A stretch of DNA of 64,000 nt, from positions 744,001 through 808,000 of the forward strand of contig NZ_CP118259.1 of the NCBI RefSeq assembly GCF_013337045.2, in the 5' to 3' direction. The stretch comes from Agrobacterium vitis (GTDB taxonomy: Bacteria > Pseudomonadota > Alphaproteobacteria > Rhizobiales > Rhizobiaceae). The notes beneath the pieces were generated by a model. That model did not search any database. It was not told where the DNA came from and worked only from the letters and a program-made list of their open reading frames with translations. Below, piece after piece: positions 44,792 through 53,633 of the stretch. Numbering within the stretch: position 1 is the stretch's first letter; each line of letters starts with the position of its first letter. Both the position numbers and the translations under genes were made by a program.

Positions 44792-47700
44792 CTATTCAGC
44801 CGCCATGGCTGGTTTGGATGGCCCATCTTCGCTGTTTGCGGCGTGGTGACCTTTGTCGCGGCGAACGAGCCGGGTCAGGAATTTGCCGAACCGGTCCATT
44901 TCCACGAAGATGACAGGTGTGATGAACAGTGTGAGCAATTGTGAGACGATCAGGCCGCCGACAACGGCGATACCGAGCGGCTGGCGCAGTTCGGAGCTGG
45001 CGCCATGGCCTAGCGCAATAGGGAGTGCTCCGAGAAGCGCGCAGAACGTGGTCATCATGATCGGCCGGAAACGGCGAACACAAGCCTCGTGAATGGCCTT
45101 TGCCGGTGTCTCGCCATGCTCGCGGATCAATTCCACCGCCACGTCGATCATCATGATCGCGTTTTTCTTGACGATGCCGATCAGCATCAGCAGGCCGATC
45201 AGAGCGATGACCGACATGTCGAAATTCAGCAGTTTCAGGGCCAGAAGCGCCCCGAAAGCCGCCGCCGGCAGGCCGGAGAGAATGGTGAGCGGATGGATGA
45301 AGCTCTCATACAGCACGCCCAGCACCACATAGATCGTCAGCACGGCGGCCAGGATCAGCAGACCGGTATTGCTTTGCGACTGCTGGAAAATCGCCGCCGT
45401 ACCGCCATAGGAGGTGAAGACGTCGTTGGGCATACCAATCTCGGTCTTGATCTGATCGATCCGGGCGGTGGCGTCGCTCAGCGATATGCCGTCAGGCAGG
45501 TTGAACGACACCGTGGTCGAAACCAGCTGGCCGGTCTGATTGACAGTGACAGGGGCAGTATGACGCTTGACCGTGGCGAAGTTCGACAGCGGCACCAGCG
45601 TTCCCGTGGAAGAAGACCGCACCAGGATATCGCGCAGGAACTCGTCGTCCCATGGCTTGTTCCTGTCGAACTCGACGATGACATCGTAGCTGTCGCCGGT
45701 CGACTGGATCTGGGCAGCATTATAGCCGCTGAACGCCATTTCCAGGGTCTTGCGCAACTGATCGTTGGTAATGCCGAAAGCGGCGGCCTTGCCATTGTCG
45801 ATGTTGATATCGGCGGCGATGGCATTGTTCTGCGCATCGCTGGTCACATCGGTAAACAACGGGTCCTGGCGCATGGCGGCCTGGATTTTCGATGACCATT
45901 CATCTGTTGCTTTCGTGCTCAGCGCCTGGACAACCAGCTGATACTGGCTGGCAGTGCTGCGGCCGCCGAAGCGCAGATTCTGCTGTGGAGTGATATAGCT
46001 GCGGATGCCGGCGATCTTCGACAGCTTCTGTCGCATCTCGTTGAGGGTTTGAGCGAGAGGCGGACGGTTGTCCTTCGGTTTCAACTGAACGAAGATCGTG
46101 CCGTTGTTAAGCGGGCTGCGGCTTGAGCCACCGACGATGGATGTGACGTGATCGACAGCCGGATTGGTCTTCAGTTCTTCAGCGACCTTTGACTGAAGAT
46201 CGCGCATGGCCGCGTAGGAAATATCCTCACGCGCCTGGGTGCTGACCGTCAACCGGCCAATATCTTCCTGCGGGAAGAAGCTGGATGGCAGCGTGTGGAA
46301 CAGCCAGCCGGAGCCTGCGATGGAGGCGACAAAGACCATCATCACCACAAAACGGTGGTTGAGACACCAGCGGACAGACTTGTCATAGCCGCGTTGCGTC
46401 TTGGCAAAACCAGCATCGAACCAGCGCACGATCAGCGGTGGGCGGCTGTTGTGGGAGGAAATGCGGGCCGCCAGCATTGGCGTGACCGTCAGGGACACTA
46501 GGGCTGAAGACAGAATGGCCATGGTGACGACCATGCCGAACTCATTGAATAGGCGTCCGACAACACCGCCCATCAACAGGATGGGAATGAACACCGCAAC
46601 GAGTGAGATCGACATGGAAATAATCGTGTAGCTGACCTCGCCTGCGCCTTTAAGGGCAGCCTGAAGCGGCGGCATGCCTTCTTCGACATGGCGCAGGATA
46701 TTTTCCAGCATGACGATGGCATCATCCACCACCAGTCCCACCGCCAGCGTCAGGCCGAGCAGCGAGATATTGTCGATACTGTAGCCAAGCACATACATGC
46801 CGCCAAAGGTGGCAATCAGCGACAGCGGCACGGCAAGACCGGGTATGAGGGTCGCGGTCAGATGGCCGGTGAACAGATAGATGACCAGGATGACAAGGGC
46901 GATGGTGAGGAACAGCGTGAACTGAACATCGTGGATCGCCTCGCGGATCGCGGTCGATGAATCGTTCATCACATTGATCTTCAAGGAGGGAGGCAGCTGC
47001 TTTTGCAGGGCAGGCAGCTTGGCCAACACCTCATCGACCACCTCGACCGTATTGGCGTCCGGCTGGCGCTGGATGGCGAGGATGATCGCCTGCTTCCCAT
47101 CGAACCAACTGCCCGCGTCGAGATTATCGACACTGTCGCGCACATTGGCGACATCGGAAAGGTGGATTGGCGCGCCATTGCTGGTGGTGGAGATTACCAG
47201 CGACTTGAATTCCTCGGCATTGGTGCGCTGGGTATTGGCATTGATGGTGAGCGACTGATTTGCCATCTGCAAGGTGCCGATTGGCACCTGGCTATTGGCC
47301 CCGGAAATCGCCGAGGTCAGCGTGTCGACGCCAAGCCCGCGCGCTTGCAGTTTGGCGGGATCGACGCCGATCCGCACCGCGTAGGTCTGGGAACCATAGA
47401 TGCTGACCTGCGCCACGCCGTTCAGCGTCGACAGCAGCGGGGAAATGATATTTTCGGCAATCGAATCCACCTGACTGCGCGGCATCTCATCGCTGTTGAT
47501 GGCCAGGAGTAGCACCGGTGAGTCGGCCGGATTGGTCTTGCGGTAGCTCGGGTCAGACGTCATGTTGCTGGGCAATTGACGGCTGGCGCGGGAAATTGCC
47601 GCCTGAACGTCAGCGGCGGCGGCGTCGATATCACGGTTCAGGTCGAACTGGAGAACGACGGAAGAATTGCCCAGCGAGTTGGTTGCGCTGATTTCGCTGA

Positions 47701-47926
47701 TTCCGGGTATGGTTTCGAACTGTTTGATCAACGGGGTGGAAACGGAGGTCGCCATCGTTTCCGGCGAGGCGCCTGACAGGGTCGCCGTCACGTTGATGGT
47801 TGGAAAATCCACCTTGGGCAGAGCGGCCACTGGCAGAAGCCGATAACCGGCCAATCCGGCCAGAACCAGGCCGATGGCAAGCAGAATGGTGGCAACAGGC
47901 CGATTGATGCAAAAAGCAGGGATCAT
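44792..47926 (-). CDS. RND multidrug efflux permease (HAE-1, MdtB/MdtC-like)
   Basis: A 1,044-residue inner-membrane proton-driven efflux pump. It opens with IPAFCINRPVATILLAIGLV, has twelve membrane helices, two large periplasmic loops, and the helix-4 proton-relay aspartates in GLVVDDAIVMLENI. The start overlaps the adaptor stop (ATGA at 47923-47926). It should form a tripartite pump with the adaptor and an outer-membrane channel encoded elsewhere. The sequence is closer to MdtBC-type than AcrB-type pumps by the NRPVATILL and FDLNRDIDAAAADVQAAI style; the substrate is unknown. Confidence 0.95.
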   Translation of the reverse strand: MIPAFCINRPVATILLAIGLVLAGLAGYRLLPVAALPKVDFPTINVTATLSGASPETMATSVSTPLIKQFETIPGISEISATNSLGNSSVVLQFDLNRDIDAAAADVQAAISRASRQLPSNMTSDPSYRKTNPADSPVLLLAINSDEMPRSQVDSIAENIISPLLSTLNGVAQVSIYGSQTYAVRIGVDPAKLQARGLGVDTLTSAISGANSQVPIGTLQMANQSLTINANTQRTNAEEFKSLVISTTSNGAPIHLSDVANVRDSVDNLDAGSWFDGKQAIILAIQRQPDANTVEVVDEVLAKLPALQKQLPPSLKINVMNDSSTAIREAIHDVQFTLFLTIALVILVIYLFTGHLTATLIPGLAVPLSLIATFGGMYVLGYSIDNISLLGLTLAVGLVVDDAIVMLENILRHVEEGMPPLQAALKGAGEVSYTIISMSISLVAVFIPILLMGGVVGRLFNEFGMVVTMAILSSALVSLTVTPMLAARISSHNSRPPLIVRWFDAGFAKTQRGYDKSVRWCLNHRFVVMMVFVASIAGSGWLFHTLPSSFFPQEDIGRLTVSTQAREDISYAAMRDLQSKVAEELKTNPAVDHVTSIVGGSSRSPLNNGTIFVQLKPKDNRPPLAQTLNEMRQKLSKIAGIRSYITPQQNLRFGGRSTASQYQLVVQALSTKATDEWSSKIQAAMRQDPLFTDVTSDAQNNAIAADINIDNGKAAAFGITNDQLRKTLEMAFSGYNAAQIQSTGDSYDVIVEFDRNKPWDDEFLRDILVRSSSTGTLVPLSNFATVKRHTAPVTVNQTGQLVSTTVSFNLPDGISLSDATARIDQIKTEIGMPNDVFTSYGGTAAIFQQSQSNTGLLILAAVLTIYVVLGVLYESFIHPLTILSGLPAAAFGALLALKLLNFDMSVIALIGLLMLIGIVKKNAIMMIDVAVELIREHGETPAKAIHEACVRRFRPIMMTTFCALLGALPIALGHGASSELRQPLGIAVVGGLIVSQLLTLFITPVIFVEMDRFGKFLTRLVRRDKGHHAANSEDGPSKPAMAAE

Positions 47927-49218
47927 CGGGTGATATCCTTCGGCTCGTTTTCAGCCACTTTCTGGCCGGCAAACTGTTCCAGAACAGTCTGGCCATCGGC
48001 AAGCTGCACCTGGCCTTCCACCACGACGTGATCACCTTCCTTGAGACCCGAGGCAATCGCCGTCATATCGCCATTGGCGCGCAAGACGGAAACCTTGGTT
48101 GCCTTGACCTTGCTGTCGCTGTTGACCGTATAGACGAAGAAGCCTTCAGCGCCGGGGCGAACCGCAACGGTCGGTACGAGGATGTTGCGGTCTTCGGTCT
48201 GGAAACGAACGGTGACATTGGCGCTCTGACCGGGCCAAAGAACGCCCTTGTCGTTTTGAAACTCTGCCTTGACGAGAATAGTCCCCGAGGTGGTGTCCAC
48301 GCTATTGTCGAAGAAGGACAGCTTGCCTTGAACCGGTACGCCGCCGGTCGAGGCGGGATCGACATCGACCACCACATCCTTGCCAGCAAACGCCTGATGC
48401 AATTGCGGCAGGTAGCGTTCCGGCATCTGGAACTTCACATAGATCGGATTGTAGCGGGTGATGCTGACGATGGCGGTTCCGGCGCTGACATAGGCGCCGA
48501 TGCTGAGCTGGATACTTCCGAGCCGGCCATCGAAGGGCGCCCGGATCTTCATGTGCTCCAGGTCGACCATATCGGAGGCCAGAGTGGCCTTATCGGCGTC
48601 AACCTTGGCGGCGGCCGAATCTCTTGATGCCTTGGCCTGTTCGTAGGCCTGCTGTGATTGCGCATTCTGCTTGAGCAAGCTTTCTGCACGCGTCAAGGCA
48701 GCCTCGTATTCGGCCAGGCTGGCCTGGTCGGAAACGATATTGGCCTGGTCCTTGTCCACAGTCGCCTTTGCGATCCGGTCATCCAGCCGGGCAATCAGAT
48801 CTCCAGCCTTTACTTCCTGTCCGTCCTTGGCGATCACGTCCTGAAGCAAACCGCTCTTGAGGGCCGCCAGTGTCGTGGTATCCTCCGCTTCGGCCCAGCC
48901 AGTTGCCGTAGCATCCATTGGCAGATTGCCCATGCTGACCGCAACGGTCTTGACCGATGCTGGCCCGCCATTGCGTCGGCCGCCACTCTTTCCGCTCCCT
49001 TGGCCGCCACCTTGGCCTGCCGGTTTACCGGCTTCCTGCCCTGACGATTGCCCATTGGTCTGGGCCGTTGCCTGTTCGGCACCTGGTTTGTGGCCCGCCG
49101 TCTGGCTGGCTTGGCTCAGAAACGGAACCTTGTCGAGATAAGGAATTTGGTCGCGATATATCCACCCGCCGACGGCAAGGATTGCGATGATGCTGGAGGC
49201 GGTCCAGAATTTTTTCAT
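47923..49218 (-). CDS. RND efflux periplasmic adaptor (membrane fusion protein)
   Basis: A 431-residue adaptor with an N-terminal membrane anchor (residues 5-20), a Gln/Gly/Lys-rich low-complexity linker (residues 40-90), a lipoyl half (LQDVIAKDGQEVKAGDLIARLDD), a coiled-coil hairpin (about 150-215), and the barrel domain (IRAPFDGRLGSIQLSIGAYV). The repeated Gly-Gln-Gly-Gly linker is unusually long. It is first gene of the efflux operon, 130 bp downstream of a 15-bp perfect inverted repeat that may be its operator. Confidence 0.94.
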   Translation of the reverse strand: MKKFWTASSIIAILAVGGWIYRDQIPYLDKVPFLSQASQTAGHKPGAEQATAQTNGQSSGQEAGKPAGQGGGQGSGKSGGRRNGGPASVKTVAVSMGNLPMDATATGWAEAEDTTTLAALKSGLLQDVIAKDGQEVKAGDLIARLDDRIAKATVDKDQANIVSDQASLAEYEAALTRAESLLKQNAQSQQAYEQAKASRDSAAAKVDADKATLASDMVDLEHMKIRAPFDGRLGSIQLSIGAYVSAGTAIVSITRYNPIYVKFQMPERYLPQLHQAFAGKDVVVDVDPASTGGVPVQGKLSFFDNSVDTTSGTILVKAEFQNDKGVLWPGQSANVTVRFQTEDRNILVPTVAVRPGAEGFFVYTVNSDSKVKATKVSVLRANGDMTAIASGLKEGDHVVVEGQVQLADGQTVLEQFAGQKVAENEPKDITR

Positions 49219-49348
49219 GTGTCAGGGCCTGATGAAGCTTGAGCTGGTCGTTCATCCCATCATTATTGAATTAATGCACCGCGAAAATAACAGCCAAGCA
49301 CACTATCGATCAACTCGCGGTGAGTTATCCTTAAATTCTTGTAATAAA

Positions 49349-49392
49349 GTCGTATTTAGTGACAATAGTGTTGGTTCGTCACTAAATACGAC
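49349..49392. promoter_or_regulatory. Perfect 15-bp inverted repeat upstream of the RND efflux operon
   Basis: gtcgtatttagtgac (49349-49363) is exactly complementary to 49378-49392, separated by 14 nt. It lies between the SDR stop and the adaptor start, both on the minus strand. On that strand it is followed by tttattac, so it could terminate the SDR transcript. Alternatively, it is a pair of operator half-sites for a repressor of the efflux operon. Confidence 0.7.
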
Positions 49393-49408
49393 GGTTTGAG
49401 CTGCTTAT

Positions 49409-50194
49409 TCAAAGAGATTTGGCGGCGCCGCCATCGACCCGCAGCATCGTGCCGGTGATGTATGCGGCAGGGACGGAGCAGAGAAAAGCACCCGCGGCGG
49501 CAAATTCTTCCACCTTGCCAAGCCGTCCTATGGGGATGGTTTTGATCGAGCTCTCGCGAACCTCTTCCAGCGATTTGCCCTGGCGTTTGGCATTGGCGCC
49601 GTCCAATTCATCAATCCGGTCGGTATGGATTCTTCCGGGCAGGAGAAGATTGGCGGTGATGCCGAAGGAAGCTATTTCGGAAGATAGTGTCTTGTTCCAG
49701 CCGACCAGCGCGCCGCGCAATGTGTTTGAGAGCGCCAGATTGGCAATCGGCTCAATAACGCCAGACGAAGCAACAGTGAGAATGCGTCCGAAGCCCTGCG
49801 CCTTCATCTGGGGAACCAGCGCGTTGGTCAGCGTAATGATCCGCACCACCATGGACTGAAAGAAGGTGTGGAGCTTTTCATCGTCCATGTCTTCCACGGT
49901 GCCGGGTGTCGGCCCGCCGGTATTGTTGACGAGGATATCGATGCCGCCAAGTTTTGTGGCGATGGCTTCAACGAGCGTGGCGACAAAGTCAGTATCGGAG
50001 AGATCCGCCACCACATAGTCCGCCTTGCCGCCAGCCTTGACGATGGCAGCGCAATTGGCCTCGAGCTTATCTTTTGTGCGCCCGCAGATCAACACATGGG
50101 CGCCTTCGGCGGCCAGTGCATTGGCGATGCCTTGCCCAAGTCCGCGGGATGCGGCGAGAACAACCGCCCGCTTGCCGGAAATGCCGAGATCCAT
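49409..50194 (-). CDS. SDR-family oxidoreductase, atypical active site
   Basis: A 261-residue short-chain dehydrogenase-like protein. The nucleotide-binding motif AASRGLGQGIANALAAEGA and the NNTGGPTPG motif are recognisable, and the C-terminus AYITGTMLRVDGGAAKSL is typical. The canonical Tyr-x-x-x-Lys is missing: the equivalent region reads LSNTLRGALVGWNKTL, with no Tyr four residues before the Lys. This matches a known group of FabG-like SDRs with altered tetrads. The ATG at 50194, after aaagga, is preferred over an upstream start. Substrate and activity are unknown. Confidence 0.88.
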   Translation of the reverse strand: MDLGISGKRAVVLAASRGLGQGIANALAAEGAHVLICGRTKDKLEANCAAIVKAGGKADYVVADLSDTDFVATLVEAIATKLGGIDILVNNTGGPTPGTVEDMDDEKLHTFFQSMVVRIITLTNALVPQMKAQGFGRILTVASSGVIEPIANLALSNTLRGALVGWNKTLSSEIASFGITANLLLPGRIHTDRIDELDGANAKRQGKSLEEVRESSIKTIPIGRLGKVEEFAAAGAFLCSVPAAYITGTMLRVDGGAAKSL

Positions 50195-50475
50195 TGTGAA
50201 TTCCTTTTTGTGAATGACGATGCGATGTCGACAAGAACCTAACAAGCGAGGATGCAAAATCAAAGGCACAGATAGCGATAAGCTGCGGTGGCCAGCATGT
50301 CATACATTTCCCGGCGGCTCAGTAATTGACGTGCACGTAAACGGAAGATATTCTTGTCCCTCATAGCACCTCGCAGGGATTTCACGCCTTGCCCTGTCGC
50401 AACCTGGCTCGACAAGCCCGGTTTGATTTGACAAGGAAGATATCCATATGGGGAAAAGCCGAGCGGAGAAAAACG

Positions 50476-52137
50476 ATGAGCGAACAAGAGCTGCCCGAGC
50501 GCGAGAGCATGGAATTCGACGTGGTGATTGTCGGCGCGGGACCGGCAGGTCTTTCGGCGGCCATTCGCCTCAAACAGGTCAATCCTGATCTGACGGTTGT
50601 GGTGCTGGAAAAGGGTGCCGAAGTTGGCGCTCATATTCTCTCCGGGGCCGTGGTTGATCCGGTTGGTGTCGATAAGCTCCTTCCGGATTGGCGCAAGGAA
50701 GCCGATCATCCGTTCAAGACCGAAGTCACCGCCGACCATTTTCTGTTTCTTGGTCCCGCAGGCTCCATTCGCCTGCCCAACGCGCTGATGCCGCCGCTGA
50801 TGAACAATCACGGCAATTACATCGTCTCGCTCGGCAATGTCTGTCGCTGGCTGGCGGGCCATGCTGAAGCGCTCGGTGTCGAGATTTATCCGGGCTTTGC
50901 CGCCACCGAATTGCTTTATAATGAGGCTGGCGCAGTGATTGGTGTTGCCACCGGTGATATGGGCGTCGAAAAGAACGGCGAACCCGGCTCCAGTTACACG
51001 CGCGGCATGGAATTGCTGGGCAAATATGTGCTGATCGGAGAAGGCGTGCGGGGCTCGCTTGCCAAGCAGTTGATCGCCAAATTCGATCTGTCACGCGATA
51101 GCGATGTGCAGAAATTCGGCCTTGGCATCAAGGAACTGTGGCAGGTCAAGCCCGAGCACCACAGACAAGGCCTGGTCCAGCATTCGTTCGGCTGGCCGCT
51201 GGACATGAAAACCGGTGGCGGCTCGTTCCTCTATCATCTGGAGGACAATCTGGTCGCGGTCGGCTTCGTCGTGCATCTGAACTATAAGAACCCCTATCTC
51301 TATCCGTTTGAAGAATTCCAGCGCTTCAAGACCCATCCGGCCATTCGCGGTACGTTCGAGGGTGCCAAGCGGATTTCCTATGGTGCAAGGGCGATTACCG
51401 AAGGCGGCTATCAGTCGGTGCCGAAATTGTCCTTCCCCGGTGGGGCGTTGCTGGGCTGTTCGGCGGGCATGGTCAATGTGCCGCGCATCAAGGGTAGCCA
51501 TAATGCTGTGCTGTCGGGGATGATGGCGGCGGAAAAGATTGCCGAGGCAATTGCCGCAGGCCGCGCCAATGATGAGCCGGTCGAGATCGAAAACAGCTGG
51601 CGCGGCAGCGAAATCGGCACGGATTTGCGGCGGGTGCGAAATGTTAAGCCGCTGTGGTCGAAACTCGGCACGGTGCTTGGCGTGGCGCTGGGTGGGCTGG
51701 ATATGTGGACCAACCAGCTCCTCGGGCTTTCCGTCTTCGGCACGCTGAAACATGGCAAGACCGATGCCCAGAGCCTTGAACCGGCGGCACAGCATAAGAA
51801 GATCGATTATCCCAGGCCTGATGGTGTACTGACCTTCGACCGCCTGTCTTCGGTGTTCCTGTCGAACACCAATCACGAGGAAGACCAGCCGGTGCATCTG
51901 AAGGTCAAGGACATGGCCCTGCAGAAGAGCTCCGAGCTTGGCGTCTATGCCGGTCCGTCAAGCCGCTACTGTCCCGCCGGGGTTTATGAATGGGTGGAGA
52001 AGGAGGGCGAGCCGAGCTTCGTCATCAACGCCCAGAACTGCGTCCACTGCAAGACCTGCGACATCAAGGACCCGAACCAGAACATCACCTGGGTGCCGCC
52101 ACAAGGAGGCGAAGGACCGGTTTATCCGAACATGTAA
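50476..52137 (+). CDS. Electron transfer flavoprotein-ubiquinone oxidoreductase (ETF-QO)
   Basis: A 553-residue membrane-associated flavoprotein that passes electrons from ETF (fatty-acid and amino-acid oxidation) to ubiquinone. The FAD-binding motif VVIVGAGPAGLSAAIRLKQ is near residue 15. The C-terminal 4Fe-4S ferredoxin-like domain has YCPAGVYEW then CVHCKTCDIKDPNQNI. The ATG at 50476 follows a gcggaga site; the frame open upstream is not conserved in character. Its last nine codons (GEGPVYPNM) and 3' flank are tandemly repeated downstream. Confidence 0.95.
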   Translation: MSEQELPERESMEFDVVIVGAGPAGLSAAIRLKQVNPDLTVVVLEKGAEVGAHILSGAVVDPVGVDKLLPDWRKEADHPFKTEVTADHFLFLGPAGSIRLPNALMPPLMNNHGNYIVSLGNVCRWLAGHAEALGVEIYPGFAATELLYNEAGAVIGVATGDMGVEKNGEPGSSYTRGMELLGKYVLIGEGVRGSLAKQLIAKFDLSRDSDVQKFGLGIKELWQVKPEHHRQGLVQHSFGWPLDMKTGGGSFLYHLEDNLVAVGFVVHLNYKNPYLYPFEEFQRFKTHPAIRGTFEGAKRISYGARAITEGGYQSVPKLSFPGGALLGCSAGMVNVPRIKGSHNAVLSGMMAAEKIAEAIAAGRANDEPVEIENSWRGSEIGTDLRRVRNVKPLWSKLGTVLGVALGGLDMWTNQLLGLSVFGTLKHGKTDAQSLEPAAQHKKIDYPRPDGVLTFDRLSSVFLSNTNHEEDQPVHLKVKDMALQKSSELGVYAGPSSRYCPAGVYEWVEKEGEPSFVINAQNCVHCKTCDIKDPNQNITWVPPQGGEGPVYPNM

Positions 52138-52308
52138 TGTTTGGGTAAGACGGTCCGCACGGACCTCCGTTAAGGAGAGCGGGGAAGGACCGGTTTATCC
52201 GAACATGTAATGTTTGGGTGAGGCGGTCCGCACGGACTTCCGTTAAGGGGAGCAGGCGAAGGACCGGTTTATCCGAATATGTAATGTTCGGGTAAGACGG
52301 TCCGCACG
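52111..52308. repeat. Tandem repeat of the ETF-QO gene end and its 3' flank (2.7 copies, 73-74 bp)
   Basis: Units begin at 52111, 52184 and 52258; the third is cut after 51 bp. Each holds the last eight codons and stop of the ETF-QO gene, a ccgaa-Y-at/atgtt-Y-gg hairpin around the stop codon, and (units 1 and 2) a ggtccg-ca-cggacc hairpin followed by a ctcc-gttaa-ggag-type pairing. Differences between units largely keep the stems. The array may act as a terminator/3'-end protection element. Only the first copy is in frame with the gene. Confidence 0.9.
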
Positions 52309-52409
52309 TCTTTATTACCCGGATCAGGCCGTTGGTTGGATATTTTTATCAACCGTACCGGTTTGCACTTGAAATGACTTGCGAAAGCTGGTGATCGTCT
52401 ATACGAAAC

Positions 52410-52440
52410 GTCAATAGGTCAGCAATATTGACCTATTGAC
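52410..52440. promoter_or_regulatory. Perfect 12-bp inverted repeat before the branched-chain aminotransferase gene
   Basis: gtcaataggtca (52410-52421) and tgacctattgac (52429-52440) are exact complements separated by gcaatat. It ends 6 bp before the gaggaga ribosome site. It could be a repressor operator, or in RNA a hairpin that blocks the ribosome site region. Confidence 0.75.
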
Positions 52441-52462
52441 TGATTTGAGGAGATCACCTGTC

Positions 52463-53566
52463 ATGTCTGCCGCAACCGCACAGCCGGAATTCATCGTCAA
52501 GCCGAATGCGAACCCCATGCCGGAAGCAGAGCGCCTGGAGGCGTTCCAGAGCCTGGGCTTTGGCACGCTGTTCAGCGACCATATGGCGGTGATCCAGTGG
52601 AATGTGGTGAAGGGCTGGCATTCGGCGGAGATTACCGCACGCGGACCATTTGCCATCGATCCGGCAGCTGCGGTGCTGCATTACGCCCAGGAAATTTTCG
52701 AGGGGATGAAGGCGTACCGTACGGCGGAAGGTCGCGTCGTGCTGTTTCGCCCGGACGAAAATGCCCGCCGTTTCAACGAGTCTGCGCGACGCATGGCGAT
52801 GCCGGAAATTCCCGAGGAACTGTTTCTCGAAGCCATTGATAAACTGGTCAAGGCCGATGCGAAGTGGATTCCGGAGGGTGAGGGTAGCCTTTACCTGCGG
52901 CCTTTCATGTTTGCCAGCGAAGCATTTCTGGGTGTGCGTCCGGCGCGCGACTATATTTTCTGCGTCATCGCCTCACCGGTCGGCCCCTATTTCAAGGGCG
53001 GCGCCAAGGCGGTGAAGATCTGGGTCTCGGAAAACTACACCCGCGCCGCGCCCGGCGGCACCGGTGCCGCCAAATGTGGCGGCAATTATGCGGCCAGCCT
53101 GATTGCTCAGCAGGAAGCGGTCGAACACGGCTGCGATCAGGTGGCCTTCCTGGATGCCGCCGAGCACAAATGGCTGGAAGAACTGGGTGGCATGAACGTG
53201 TTCTTCGTCATGGACGATGGTTCGCTGGTGACGCCGCCTCTGGGGGGCACCATCCTCCCGGGCATTACCCGTAATTCGCTGATCTCGCTTCTCAAAGACC
53301 AGGGCATGACGGTGCATGAACGCCCATATTCTTTCGAGGAATGGCAGGCTGATGCCAAAAGCGGCAAGCTGAAGGAAGCCTTCGCTTGCGGCACGGCGGC
53401 TGTGGTGGCCGGCATCGGCGAGGTCAAATTCACCGACGGTGGCTTTGTGATCGGCAATGGCGAAACCGGTCCGACCACGTTGAAAATCCGCGAGCAATTG
53501 GTCAATATTCAGCGTGGCCAGAGCAATGACCCGCATGGCTGGGTGCGGCGGATCGACGGGATCTGA
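52463..53566 (+). CDS. ilvE: Branched-chain amino acid aminotransferase
   Basis: A 367-residue fold-type IV PLP enzyme that transaminates Leu, Ile and Val. Visible are HYAQEIFEGMKAYR, the long C-terminal type (BCAT-II) pattern SLYLRPFMFASEAFLGVRP, the PLP lysine in GAAKCGGNYAASL, and EELGGMNVFFV with GGTILPGITRNSLI. The ATG at 53 kb side 52463 follows gaggaga. An in-frame TTG upstream lies in the inverted repeat and is unlikely. It is monocistronic, with a strong hairpin downstream. Confidence 0.95.
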   Translation: MSAATAQPEFIVKPNANPMPEAERLEAFQSLGFGTLFSDHMAVIQWNVVKGWHSAEITARGPFAIDPAAAVLHYAQEIFEGMKAYRTAEGRVVLFRPDENARRFNESARRMAMPEIPEELFLEAIDKLVKADAKWIPEGEGSLYLRPFMFASEAFLGVRPARDYIFCVIASPVGPYFKGGAKAVKIWVSENYTRAAPGGTGAAKCGGNYAASLIAQQEAVEHGCDQVAFLDAAEHKWLEELGGMNVFFVMDDGSLVTPPLGGTILPGITRNSLISLLKDQGMTVHERPYSFEEWQADAKSGKLKEAFACGTAAVVAGIGEVKFTDGGFVIGNGETGPTTLKIREQLVNIQRGQSNDPHGWVRRIDGI

Positions 53567-53597
53567 TTGCCGGTCATTCCAGGATGACAGATGAAGC

Positions 53598-53629
53598 GAG
53601 CAAGGCCGGAAGCTATTCCGGCCTTGCTC
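53598..53629. terminator. Bidirectional terminator-like hairpin
   Basis: A perfect 14-bp stem (gagcaaggccggaa / ttccggccttgctc) with a 4-nt loop lies between the convergent aminotransferase and tyrosinase genes. It has no clear T-run but great stem stability. Confidence 0.75.
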
Positions 53630-53633
53630 TGTC

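Noticed and set aside
52111..52308. CRISPR-like array
   Set aside because: The repeat units are directly adjacent without unique spacers, include coding sequence, and number under three.
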